A stretch of 64,000 bases of DNA, taken from contig CAKUMO010000012.1 in the NCBI GenBank assembly GCA_934667815.1, positions 1 to 64,000 of the forward strand, given 5' to 3'. The position numbers were made by a program, and so were the translations under genes. This DNA is from an uncultured Oscillospiraceae bacterium. GTDB taxonomy: Bacteria; Bacillota; Clostridia; Oscillospirales; Oscillospiraceae. Below, one piece after another: positions 19,453-28,199 of the stretch. Position 1 is the stretch's first letter. Each line of letters begins with the position of its first letter. Below the pieces are notes generated by a model, which had not been told where the DNA came from, did no database searches, and worked only from the letters and a program-made list of their open reading frames with translations.

Positions 19453-22091
19453 AGCCGTCCTCCCAAGGTCAGCAGGATGCGGTTTTCCGCAGCATCCTGC
19501 GCGGGCACACGCACGCGCACGCCGTCCGTCTGCATCGGTTCGCCGTTGCAGGACGCAGAGACGATTTTATAAGCTCCGTAGTCCAGACGCTGCGGGTTTT
19601 GCAGCGTGATCACATAGGCTTTACCGGCAAAGTGCAGGCTGATCTGCGCCGTACCCTCGCCGTCGAACTGCTCACGCACGAGCTTCGGCTCGATGACAAG
19701 CCCACCCAGCTCGCCGCGCACGCCGAACACCTGCGTAATGAACGTGAGCATATACCAGCTGGCCGCGCCCGTGAGATAGTGGTAAAGGCCTCGTCCGTCG
19801 GCGTTGAAATACTCCGGAATGCCGGGATAAATGCGGCTGGTTTCAAAGTCCATCGCCGTCTCGGCAAGGCTTTGCAGCGCTTTGTAGCCCTCACGGACGA
19901 AGCCGCGGCGATAGAGGGCGTTGGCATACATAACGCTCATGTGCGAAAAGACCGCGCCGTTCTCTTTCTCTCCGTAGGCAAAGCCGAACATGCGGCCGAG
20001 GTCGAACTTTTCCTCATGGAAATCCGTATTCAGGCGGTAGCCGCCGACCTCTTTGCGGTAGAGATAGCGGTCGGCTGCGCGGCAGATCAGCGACGTTTGC
20101 GCGGGCGTGGCCGTGCCGCTCATAACGGCAAACACCTGCCCCGTGAGCATCATGCGCACGCCGCCCGGGAAATAGCCCTCGACCCTGTTTTGATGATTGT
20201 CGTAATAGCTGTTGAACCAACCCTCGTTCTCACCCGCGATCCACTCCGTCTTGCGGATGTGTGTGCGCAGGCGCTCGGCCATGGCCTGAAGCGTGTCCGC
20301 CAGCGCGAGGGTGTCAAAGCGGCGCTTGCTGCCGCGCACGCTGTGTGCGCAGAGGTGCAGGAAGTCCGGCAGGCGGTTTTCTTTTTCTAATAAAAGTTCC
20401 AGCTCCTCCAGAAGCTCCACCTCGCGGTGGCCGCGTTCGGCCAATACGCGCAGAAGTCCGGCAAGCTCCTCGAGATTGCCTGCGTAGGCGCAGGTAAACG
20501 CGACGCTCTCGCCGTACTCCGCAGCCATGTCCAGCGCGTCGTTCCAGTCCGCGCCGCGCAGGCGGATGTGCCCGTGTGCACCGGTCTCGTGTACCGCGCA
20601 AAGCGTCTCGAGCAGGATGTGCTCAAGAATCGTGCCGGAATAAACCGCTCCGGAGTCCGTTTTCTGCAGAACATCCTGCGTCCACGCCGCGTCCTGCCCC
20701 ATGCCGCGCAGATTCTGCCCGTCCTTAAAATACGGCACGGACTCGAGCAGCACGGCAAGGTCGCCCGTCTGGTCGATATAGAGCTTCGTGGTCAAAAACG
20801 GCCACACGCCGTGATCCATCCAGACGCGGCAGATGCCGTTGCGGTCAGCGATAAATTCGCCGGGTCCGGTGCCGATAATGGTCGCATTTGTGCCGTCGAT
20901 GCGGACGCCCGCAAAGTTCTGCACGATCATGCGGCGCACGCCGTCCGGCTCCATCAAAAGCAGCGACAGGCAGTCCTGCCAGAGGTCGCGCCAGCCGCGG
21001 CCGCCGCGGCCGTAGTCGTGGTGCGGCAGGAAGGAGCAGCCGTAAATTCTTCTTAAAAACGGCTGGAAGCTGATCCAGCGCAAATATTGGTCAAAACGGC
21101 CGTCGCCCGTGCGATAGCGCACATTGACGCGCGCATCCCAGAATTGCTGCGTGGCACGAAGCGACGCAAGAACCTGTTTCTCGGTCGCAAAGGCTTCCAG
21201 ACTCTGGCGGATCTCCTCCGGCTCGGTCGTTGCGCCCAGCAGAACGGTATAGCGCACGCGCTCACCGGGAGCGAGCGTTCTTGCGGCAAAGGCGATGCCG
21301 CCGAGGGCCTCCTTGCCGGCAAGGTGCCGTCCCGCCGGGACAGGGGGCTGCCCCTGCAATAGCGCACGCGGGTGCGTAAGCGTGCCGCCCTGCCCGATGA
21401 AATCTTCAACGGTGGGATAATAGCCCACAGGGCAGGCGCCGTCGCCCTCGATACCGCAGACAAAGTAAGTCACGTCGTTTTTGCGGTGACCGCGCTCGTC
21501 AAAGGACAGCGTGGGCTTGACCAGAACGCCGTGCTCGGTCGTTTCGATGCGGTGCAGCAGGCTCGTCACATGGCGATGGTCGCGCAGATTGTCCGCGCTG
21601 CGGCCGTAAATCGGAATCGCCGCCGTCGGAAAAATGCGCAGCGGCGCACTGCCGGTGTTTTCCAGCGTGACGGAGAACACCTCGAGCCTGCGCTCCGGCG
21701 GGACGAAGCACAAAACCTCTGCCGTCAGACCGAGCGCCGCGCTGCTGCGCCGCACGCGCTGCCACATGAAGCCCGCCGTGAGCGTGCTGTCCTCCTGCGC
21801 GGGCGTGAAGCGCTGCGCCTCCTGCGCCGCGCTTGCGCCGACCGCCGACCAGAAGGCGTTCTCCGTCCCGACCCAGAAATTCCGCACGCCGCGATTATTG
21901 TGCAGATTTTCCACGCTGACCGGCTCGAGCAGAAACGTGTTCTGGTCGAGCTTGCAGTCGCCTCCGAAATTCGGCGTCAGCGCACCTTTGAGCCCCAGCT
22001 CATTGGCCGCCGGAAAATAAAGATTGGAATAATTTTCCGGCTGCGCGAGTGAAAATGTCCCCTGTTCGTCTAAAAATCTGATTTTTTCCAT
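19449..22091 (-). CDS. GH94 phosphorylase, long form (laminaribiose-phosphorylase-like)
   Basis: At 880 aa this is longer than standard cellobiose phosphorylases. It carries GRGGRGWRDLWQDCLSLLL (361-379), FAGVRIDGTNATIIGTGPGE (393-412), VWMDHGVWPFLTTKLYIDQT and the catalytic Asp518 in RGADWNDALDM. The long GH94 group with the RGWRDLWQD/DGTNATIIG blocks includes, as I recall, laminaribiose phosphorylases. Other beta-glucoside or beta-GlcNAc disaccharides are possible. The product, a sugar-1-phosphate, would enter glycolysis by a phosphoglucomutase not seen in the window. The two GH94 copies in this locus are strongly diverged, which suggests different substrates. Confidence 0.8.
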   Translation of the reverse strand: MEKIRFLDEQGTFSLAQPENYSNLYFPAANELGLKGALTPNFGGDCKLDQNTFLLEPVSVENLHNNRGVRNFWVGTENAFWSAVGASAAQEAQRFTPAQEDSTLTAGFMWQRVRRSSAALGLTAEVLCFVPPERRLEVFSVTLENTGSAPLRIFPTAAIPIYGRSADNLRDHRHVTSLLHRIETTEHGVLVKPTLSFDERGHRKNDVTYFVCGIEGDGACPVGYYPTVEDFIGQGGTLTHPRALLQGQPPVPAGRHLAGKEALGGIAFAARTLAPGERVRYTVLLGATTEPEEIRQSLEAFATEKQVLASLRATQQFWDARVNVRYRTGDGRFDQYLRWISFQPFLRRIYGCSFLPHHDYGRGGRGWRDLWQDCLSLLLMEPDGVRRMIVQNFAGVRIDGTNATIIGTGPGEFIADRNGICRVWMDHGVWPFLTTKLYIDQTGDLAVLLESVPYFKDGQNLRGMGQDAAWTQDVLQKTDSGAVYSGTILEHILLETLCAVHETGAHGHIRLRGADWNDALDMAAEYGESVAFTCAYAGNLEELAGLLRVLAERGHREVELLEELELLLEKENRLPDFLHLCAHSVRGSKRRFDTLALADTLQAMAERLRTHIRKTEWIAGENEGWFNSYYDNHQNRVEGYFPGGVRMMLTGQVFAVMSGTATPAQTSLICRAADRYLYRKEVGGYRLNTDFHEEKFDLGRMFGFAYGEKENGAVFSHMSVMYANALYRRGFVREGYKALQSLAETAMDFETSRIYPGIPEYFNADGRGLYHYLTGAASWYMLTFITQVFGVRGELGGLVIEPKLVREQFDGEGTAQISLHFAGKAYVITLQNPQRLDYGAYKIVSASCNGEPMQTDGVRVRVPAQDAAENRILLTLGGRL

Positions 22092-22106
22092 ACTCTCTCC
22101 CCTGTG

Positions 22107-23654
22107 TCAGGGAATTTCAATCGTTTGCAGAACGGTATAACCGTTGATGTATTGCAGGTCGTTGGCAAAGCGAGCGCCGGTTCCGGCGGAGTTCTTCAGA
22201 TAGAACGCGACCTGATACGTTCCCGCCGTCTCCGGCAGGGTCAGCGCAGCCGCTACGGTATGCGTCAGCGGCTCGTTGCTGCTCGGGCTTGTGGAGAGCC
22301 ACGTTGTTGGATCGCCCGCTGCAACGGTGGAAACGACGCTTCCGTTCTGATCGAGCAGCGCAAAGCCGCTTTCCAGATTAAACACCGCGGAAAAGCCGGT
22401 ATTCTTCAGGTTGAGCGAAACATGCAGCGTCTCGCCGCAGCCAAGATTGCCGTTCAGCGTGACCTCCAGCGCACGCAGACGGTAGCCCAGATGGTCGTGT
22501 ACAAATTCAAACGCCGTGCGCTCAAGCGGCTGGCCGTTCTCATCCTGGAACCAGAGCGGGTCGAACGCGACCTTGTGCTCGGTGAGCCACTCCTGCGTGA
22601 TCGGCTCGGTCTGCCAGTAGAACATGCTGTAATAGCCCGCGCCGGGCGTCGCCCATGCGGTGTACTGCTCCTCGATGAAGCTATGGTAGAGGCTGAACGT
22701 ATTCTGATGGAAGGCGCTGAACTTGCGGATGGCCAGATCGCCCGTCGTGGGATTCCAGAGATTCAGGTCGTACTGGCAGCCCCAGAACATCTCGCCGCCC
22801 TCCGGGCCGTAGGCCGATTCTCTGCGCATCTGCTCCCAGAATTCCTCCCACGGGTTGAGGCCGTCATTATAGACCGCGCTCTGCCAGCCGAAGAAGCTGT
22901 CGTCGTGATAGCCCATGCGGCTGAGATTCGGATTTTCCGGCTCTGCGCGGATAAGCACGTTCTTCACGCGCGGATAGCGCACCTGCACGTAAAGGCTCTC
23001 GGGCACCATTTCCAGAATGCCCTTTAAAAGTGCAAGTTCGTCGTGCTCCATTTTATAAGAATGCCACTCGCCCCAAGCGCCGAGGAAGCCGGCCTCCACG
23101 GTGTGGATGACCTCGAGATTCTTCTCGAGAATGGGACGGAGTTGCTTCATATGTGCAAGCATAATCTCGTCCGTGGCCTCGCCCGTGCCTTGCATATCGC
23201 TCTCGTAGGAAAAACGCACGACGAGCTTGATGCCGCGCTCCCTGGCCGCATCGAACACCCGCTGCATCCGTTCAAAGCCCTCGGGCGGGATGGTCTCGGT
23301 GTCTTTGTAGCCGGTCAGGTAAAAATACACCTGGCAAAGCTGCGGGCGATATTTGTGGTAGCGATCGAGCGCAACGGTGACGACCTTCTCCGGCTCTGGC
23401 TGGTCGCTCATGCCGTCGGTCAGGGAGTTTGCCACGTTGATGAAGGCCTCGAGCCGCCAGCCGCGGTCGGGATTGTATTCCAAGAAGTCGTCCTGCGTGC
23501 CGCACAGCGGTGCAAGCTCCGTCGTCGTCGAAATCGGCACGGCGGGCGGATTGTTTGTCGTATCCGGCTTCACTTGCTCTGCACACCCTGTTCCAAAAAT
23601 GAGACTCAGCACCGCGGCCAGCGCAAGCGCGGCAAGGCGTTTGCTCTTTTTCAT
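22107..23654 (-). CDS. DUF4874/DUF4832 surface lipoprotein, copy 2
   Basis: A 515-aa protein with a lipoprotein signal (IFGTGC, Cys24). An N-terminal DUF4874-like barrel follows (EYNPDRGWRLEAFINV..., VEAGFLGAWGEWHSY), then a C-terminal DUF4832 beta-domain (LNLKNTGFSAVFNLESGFAL, YLKNSAGTGARFANDLQYIN). The conserved acidic clusters VEAGFLGAWGEWH, GYHDDSFFG and GEMFWG look like a glycosidase active site; no activity is known to me. The start at 23654 has GGAGG 9 nt upstream; a longer frame would overlap the GH36 gene. A clear paralogue is at 40475-41956. The protein acts on the outside of the cell. Confidence 0.75.
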   Translation of the reverse strand: MKKSKRLAALALAAVLSLIFGTGCAEQVKPDTTNNPPAVPISTTTELAPLCGTQDDFLEYNPDRGWRLEAFINVANSLTDGMSDQPEPEKVVTVALDRYHKYRPQLCQVYFYLTGYKDTETIPPEGFERMQRVFDAARERGIKLVVRFSYESDMQGTGEATDEIMLAHMKQLRPILEKNLEVIHTVEAGFLGAWGEWHSYKMEHDELALLKGILEMVPESLYVQVRYPRVKNVLIRAEPENPNLSRMGYHDDSFFGWQSAVYNDGLNPWEEFWEQMRRESAYGPEGGEMFWGCQYDLNLWNPTTGDLAIRKFSAFHQNTFSLYHSFIEEQYTAWATPGAGYYSMFYWQTEPITQEWLTEHKVAFDPLWFQDENGQPLERTAFEFVHDHLGYRLRALEVTLNGNLGCGETLHVSLNLKNTGFSAVFNLESGFALLDQNGSVVSTVAAGDPTTWLSTSPSSNEPLTHTVAAALTLPETAGTYQVAFYLKNSAGTGARFANDLQYINGYTVLQTIEIP

Positions 23655-23658
23655 CGGC

Positions 23659-25839
23659 TCAGCCCTCCATGCGGACAAGGTCAAAGGCCACGACCGGATA
23701 CGCCTCAAAGGGCATCCGCAGCGGCAGACCCGCGTTCATGAGCGTCGCGCCCGAGAGCGTAAGCCCAAGCTGCTCGACATGGTATCTCGCCTCGGGATCA
23801 AGCCCTTGCAGACGCAGATACTGCGCAGTCGGGTTCGCCATGGGCGTCTGCCAGCCTGCCATCACATAGGCACGGCTGCGGTCGTCCGAAACCAGCTCCC
23901 ACGCGCAGATGTTGCCCGCAAACGGGCTGGACAGGCGGTAATACTCGCCGTCGCGGAGAAGCGGCTCAAGCACTCTGTGGTGCGCGGTCTGCGCCGCGAT
24001 CTGCCCGCGTTCCCCGTCCGAAAGGCGGCCAATGTCCAGCTCGTAGCCATAGTTGCACATCTGGGCGATCTCGCCGCGCGTCGCAAAGGAGCAGGCGCGC
24101 GCCGTCTGGTGGTTCGGACAGGCAGACACATGGCCGACCATGCTGGCAGGCGGATAGGCAAAGCTCGTGCCGTACTGAATTTTCAGGCGCTCGACGGCGT
24201 CGGAATCGTCGCTCGTCCAGATCTGCGGCATGTAATAGAGCATGCCGAAGTCGAAGCGGCCGCCGCCGCCCGAGCAGCCCTCGAAGAAAACGTGCGGGAA
24301 ATCCTCGGTCAGGCGGCGCATCAGCTCGTAAACGCCCAGCATCTGCCGGTGTGTATGCTCGAGCTGGCGGTCGGGCGCAAGGGTCTCGGAGCCGTTGTCG
24401 GAAATATTACGGTTGCAGTCCCATTTGACATAGGTGATGTCGCAGCCTGAAAGGATCTTTGCGACCTGCCCATAAATGTTCTCGACGACCTCCGGGCGGC
24501 TCATGTCCAGCACAAGCTGCTGGCGCGTCTGACGCGGCGCAAAGCCCTCGCAATGAATGCACCAGTCCGGGTGCGCGCGGTAGAGGTCGCTGTTCGGCGA
24601 GATCATTTCCGGCTCGAACCAGATGCCGAACTGCATTCCGTGCGCGCGGCAGAGGTCGGCGATGTGCTGCAAGCCGTGCGGGAATTTCTCTGCAAAGACA
24701 TACCAATCGCCCAAGGAGCTTCGGTCGGTGTCGCGGTGGCCAAACCAGCCGTCGTCCAGCACGAGCGTATCAATGCCGAGGCCGCTGCTGTCGCGAATCA
24801 GCTTCTCGAGCTTTTCCTCGGTGATGTCAAAATAGGTTGCCTCCCAGTTGTTGACGACGATGGGATGGCGCAGAGCCTTCTGCGCAGATTTCCCAAGGTG
24901 GCTGCGGCTGACGCGGTGGAAGTTGCGCGACATTTGCCCGAAGCCCTCGGCAGAATACGTCAGCAGTGCCTCGGGCGTGGTGAAGCACTCGCCCGGCTCG
25001 AGCTTCCACGAGAAGGTCTCGGGATTGAGGCCGACCTGAAAGCGCGTGTTTTCCATCTGGTTGCCCTCGGCCAGAATGCGGAAGTCCGAGCTGTAAACGA
25101 AGGCTGCGCCGTAGACCTCGCCACTCGTTTCGGTCGTCTCCGGATCGGCCAGCGCCGCAAAGGGGTTGAGCATGGCGCTCGACGAGCCGCGGCGGCTTTC
25201 GATGCTGGTCGTGCCCTGACGGACGCGGCGGCGGGCGGGATAGCGCTCGCGCGCCCACGCGCCCTCGAGCGAGATGAAGTCGAAGTTCCCGCGCTCAAAA
25301 TCGACGGAGAGGCTGTCGGCCTTGTGCAGGATCATCGGCGCGTCGGTAGGATTCTTGACCACGGTATAGCGCGAAATGACATCCTCCTGCGGGAAAACGA
25401 CATAGTGCAGCGCCACCTCGGCGCTTGTGATTTCGTCTTGCAGCGTGATCACGAGCGTCTGCACATCCTGCAAATTCGAGTTCAGGCACGGAAGGCCGGG
25501 CAGAAGCTCGCGTCCCTCGCGCAGCTCGTGACGCAGATAGGTCAGAAAGTTGATGCGTCTGCCCTTTTTGTCCTCGAGCACAAACGCAGGCTGGCGCAGG
25601 TCGCCGCGCCCGAAAGTGGGATACTCCTGCGGCAGCGCGTTGACGCTTTCAACGCCGTCCTTTGTGGGGATGACCGGATCAAAGGCCCAGCGCTGGTGAA
25701 TATTATAATAGGTAAAATCATCATGCGGGACTTTTTTTCCGTAGTAGACATGCTGAAGCAGGCCCTCATCCGTTACGCGCAGGATGTAGCTGGTTTTAGC
25801 AGTTTCCAGAAAGAAAAACGGGGCGTTGTAGACGATCAT
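23659..25839 (-). CDS. GH36 alpha-galactosidase
   Basis: This 726-aa enzyme has a complete GH36 layout: N-terminal beta-supersandwich (about 1-320), TIM barrel (about 325-640) and C-terminal beta-domain. The nucleophile is Asp474 in YVKWDCNRNIS. The acid/base aspartate is in QIWTSDDSD (about 544-547). LDDGWFGHRDTD, FGIWFEPEMISP and FFEGCSGGGGRFDFGMLYY are diagnostic. There is no signal peptide, so it removes alpha-galactosyl side groups from imported oligosaccharides such as galactomannan or raffinose types. Gap to the upstream gene is 18 bp. Confidence 0.94.
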   Translation of the reverse strand: MIVYNAPFFFLETAKTSYILRVTDEGLLQHVYYGKKVPHDDFTYYNIHQRWAFDPVIPTKDGVESVNALPQEYPTFGRGDLRQPAFVLEDKKGRRINFLTYLRHELREGRELLPGLPCLNSNLQDVQTLVITLQDEITSAEVALHYVVFPQEDVISRYTVVKNPTDAPMILHKADSLSVDFERGNFDFISLEGAWARERYPARRRVRQGTTSIESRRGSSSAMLNPFAALADPETTETSGEVYGAAFVYSSDFRILAEGNQMENTRFQVGLNPETFSWKLEPGECFTTPEALLTYSAEGFGQMSRNFHRVSRSHLGKSAQKALRHPIVVNNWEATYFDITEEKLEKLIRDSSGLGIDTLVLDDGWFGHRDTDRSSLGDWYVFAEKFPHGLQHIADLCRAHGMQFGIWFEPEMISPNSDLYRAHPDWCIHCEGFAPRQTRQQLVLDMSRPEVVENIYGQVAKILSGCDITYVKWDCNRNISDNGSETLAPDRQLEHTHRQMLGVYELMRRLTEDFPHVFFEGCSGGGGRFDFGMLYYMPQIWTSDDSDAVERLKIQYGTSFAYPPASMVGHVSACPNHQTARACSFATRGEIAQMCNYGYELDIGRLSDGERGQIAAQTAHHRVLEPLLRDGEYYRLSSPFAGNICAWELVSDDRSRAYVMAGWQTPMANPTAQYLRLQGLDPEARYHVEQLGLTLSGATLMNAGLPLRMPFEAYPVVAFDLVRMEG

Positions 25840-25857
25840 CGCAAGGCGTCCTTTCTT

Positions 25858-28182
25858 TTATTGATTCAGGCTTTCGCTGAGGCGGTCGTTGACGGAGAAG
25901 GTCAGGGTCTGTCCGCGGTACAGCTCCAGCTCGAGCGTGTCGATGTCCTTGCCGTAATACTTGCCCTCATAAATCTCGAAGGGGCTGCACTTGTGCTTGA
26001 AATGCAGGACATGCTTGCCGGTATTCTCGGCGTGGATGTTCACGAAATTCTCGTTTGCATAGATGCAGTCGTCCTCATAGCCGTAAATATGGCAGCCGGC
26101 GTACTCGGCAAGCGAGGTCAGCAGCTCCGCGCGAAGAATCTGTGTGGTGCAGTAGACGCTGACGAAATCGCCGGTGTCCTTCATGGCAAGGGCAGGCTTG
26201 CCGTCGATGCAGTAGCGGCCGAGCACCGTGACGCCCTCGCCCTCCTCAATGGTAAAGCAGGGGTTCAGGAAGGGCACATCCAGCACGGAGCCGACCCAGA
26301 TGGTGCTGCACACCTCGCGGTCGATCCAGCCGTAGAAGCGGTCGGGCACGGCATAGCGCAGCGCAGGATGCTTCGGATCCGTAATGCGGAATTTGACCGA
26401 ATGCGTCTCGGTGATGCAGTTGACCTGCATGCCGGTCAGCTCGGAGATGTTCGCGGTATCCATGGGGATCGCGCGGTCGAAGTTCACAAAGCCCGGCGCA
26501 TAGAGCCAGACGACCATCGCGTGGTTCTTTGCAGCCTTTTTGCGAATGGCCTCGCGCTCGGCATCCGTCAGGCAGAAGGTGTTGAGCATCAGATAGAGCT
26601 TGTAATCGGGCATCGCCTCGTTCGTGAGGTCGTCGTGGAAGTAATAGTCCACGGGTGCGCCGATGCGTCCCAGATCCGACGTGCGGTAGAAGTCGAGCAT
26701 GGTGCGGTTGACGCCCTTGGAGACCAGATGGATGCTTTCCTCGTCATAGATAATGGCGATCTCGTTGGCCTTGGGCTTGCCGTGCCCGGCGGCCTCGAGT
26801 GCGACGCGCTGCTGCACGGCCATCATCTTATAGATGTCCTCATGCTTATAGCGGCCGCCGTTCTGGTGCTGGTCGAACCACCATGCAAAGGTATTTTCGC
26901 AGAGGTTGCGGGCAAAATCGCGCTTGAGCGTGTTGAGCGTATCCTGAATGGTGAAGAAATTGTTGGCATCGCGGTAGAAATCGCAGTCCAGATGCGTGCG
27001 GCTGTCCTCCTCGGAGAGGAACAGCATCTTGCGCAGCGTGAAGGAATCCTGCACCTCGCGCTGGGCGACGTAGCCGCCCGGCCAGCGGTTATTGTAGACG
27101 CCGGGCGCGGCCAAGAAGTCCACGACACCGGAATCGAGAATCTTGCGCGTACCGGTGGTCGTGCTGGAGCCGTAATAATCCGTGCAGCCCAGAGAGCCGT
27201 AGAACGAGCCGACAAGCGTTTCGGGGTTGCGCTGCTTCAGAAGGCGGGCAAAGTGAATCATGGTGTTGGCCGTGCCCTCGTGCCACGCGTTGAAGAAATC
27301 GTAGACATGGCGGTAGCCGTTGACGTTCAGGAACACGCCCTTGCGCGTCGGCTCCTGATTGTTGTAGTGAACGCCGTAGTCGATGCGATCGGCACATTCG
27401 AAGGTCACAAGCGAATGGATGATGAGCTTATCGATGTCCACATATTCGCGCTCGTGCAGATCGGGAATGCCGGGATTTTCAAAGGTCGCGTCGTCCTTTT
27501 TCCATGCGGCGCGGAGCGCCTCCTCCGTGCCGTAGTGCTCGCGCAGGATGCGGCCGTATTCCTTGCGGAAGGCGGGGGAAATGTCGGCATATTTGTTCAT
27601 GCCGACCTCGGTGATTTGATTGACATAATACCACTCCGATGTGCCGCCGGCGCCGAGGAAATAGCCGATGACGCGGTCTGCAAAGGGGCTTTGCTCCACC
27701 TGCTCGCAGAAGTGCATCAGCGCCTCGCCGCCGTCCTTGCGCCACGCGTCGGAGCAAAGGGAGTAGCAGCCGGGCACACGGTCGTAGTGCACCTCGGAAT
27801 TGATGACGCAGGGCATGGTCTCGCCGTCGGAGTAGCGCAGCAGATCGTCCGGATGGCTCTCCATCCAGCTCACGGGCGGGTGCAGACCCACGCGCACGAT
27901 GATATATGCATCCGGAACAACGCGCAGCAGGCGCTCGGCCTCAGACTGGAAGGAGGCAAAGCCGCCCCACTCCCGCCAGTCCTGCGTCTCGTCGAAGGAT
28001 TTGCCGGGACGCAGCCAATCGGTATTTGCAAAGACGAAGAAAATGCGCACGCCCGCCTTGCGCAGGCCGCGGAGGTATTCCTCATCCTTGATGCGCGTGG
28101 TCATGGCCATCAGCGAGAAGGTCTCGCCGTTGATCTCAAGGGCGGGTGTGCCGTTGTGGGTGTCGATTTTTGCGGTACTCAT
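25858..28182 (-). CDS. GH42-like (clan GH-A) putative beta-glycosidase
   Basis: The 774-aa protein looks like a clan GH-A retaining enzyme with a GH42-like C-terminal trimerisation domain (ANEIAIIYDEESIHLVSKGV..., about 500-640). The probable acid/base is the Glu in GAGGTSEWYYVNQ (about residue 184). A candidate nucleophile is a Glu in FLSEEDSRTHLD (about 397-398). Strands such as VRIFFVFANTDW and FFTIQDTLNTLKRDFARNLC fit a barrel. It is not LacZ-like and does not carry classical GH42 or GH112 signatures in full, so the exact family is uncertain. No signal peptide. Confidence 0.62.
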   Translation of the reverse strand: MSTAKIDTHNGTPALEINGETFSLMAMTTRIKDEEYLRGLRKAGVRIFFVFANTDWLRPGKSFDETQDWREWGGFASFQSEAERLLRVVPDAYIIVRVGLHPPVSWMESHPDDLLRYSDGETMPCVINSEVHYDRVPGCYSLCSDAWRKDGGEALMHFCEQVEQSPFADRVIGYFLGAGGTSEWYYVNQITEVGMNKYADISPAFRKEYGRILREHYGTEEALRAAWKKDDATFENPGIPDLHEREYVDIDKLIIHSLVTFECADRIDYGVHYNNQEPTRKGVFLNVNGYRHVYDFFNAWHEGTANTMIHFARLLKQRNPETLVGSFYGSLGCTDYYGSSTTTGTRKILDSGVVDFLAAPGVYNNRWPGGYVAQREVQDSFTLRKMLFLSEEDSRTHLDCDFYRDANNFFTIQDTLNTLKRDFARNLCENTFAWWFDQHQNGGRYKHEDIYKMMAVQQRVALEAAGHGKPKANEIAIIYDEESIHLVSKGVNRTMLDFYRTSDLGRIGAPVDYYFHDDLTNEAMPDYKLYLMLNTFCLTDAEREAIRKKAAKNHAMVVWLYAPGFVNFDRAIPMDTANISELTGMQVNCITETHSVKFRITDPKHPALRYAVPDRFYGWIDREVCSTIWVGSVLDVPFLNPCFTIEEGEGVTVLGRYCIDGKPALAMKDTGDFVSVYCTTQILRAELLTSLAEYAGCHIYGYEDDCIYANENFVNIHAENTGKHVLHFKHKCSPFEIYEGKYYGKDIDTLELELYRGQTLTFSVNDRLSESLNQ

Positions 28183-28199
28183 GTTGTTTCCCTCCGGTT

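Noticed and set aside
25858..28182. GH112 lacto-N-biose phosphorylase
   Set aside because: The length is similar, but the expected GH112 active-site signatures were not found; the GTSEW acid/base segment and GH42-like rear domain fit a retaining GH-A hydrolase better.
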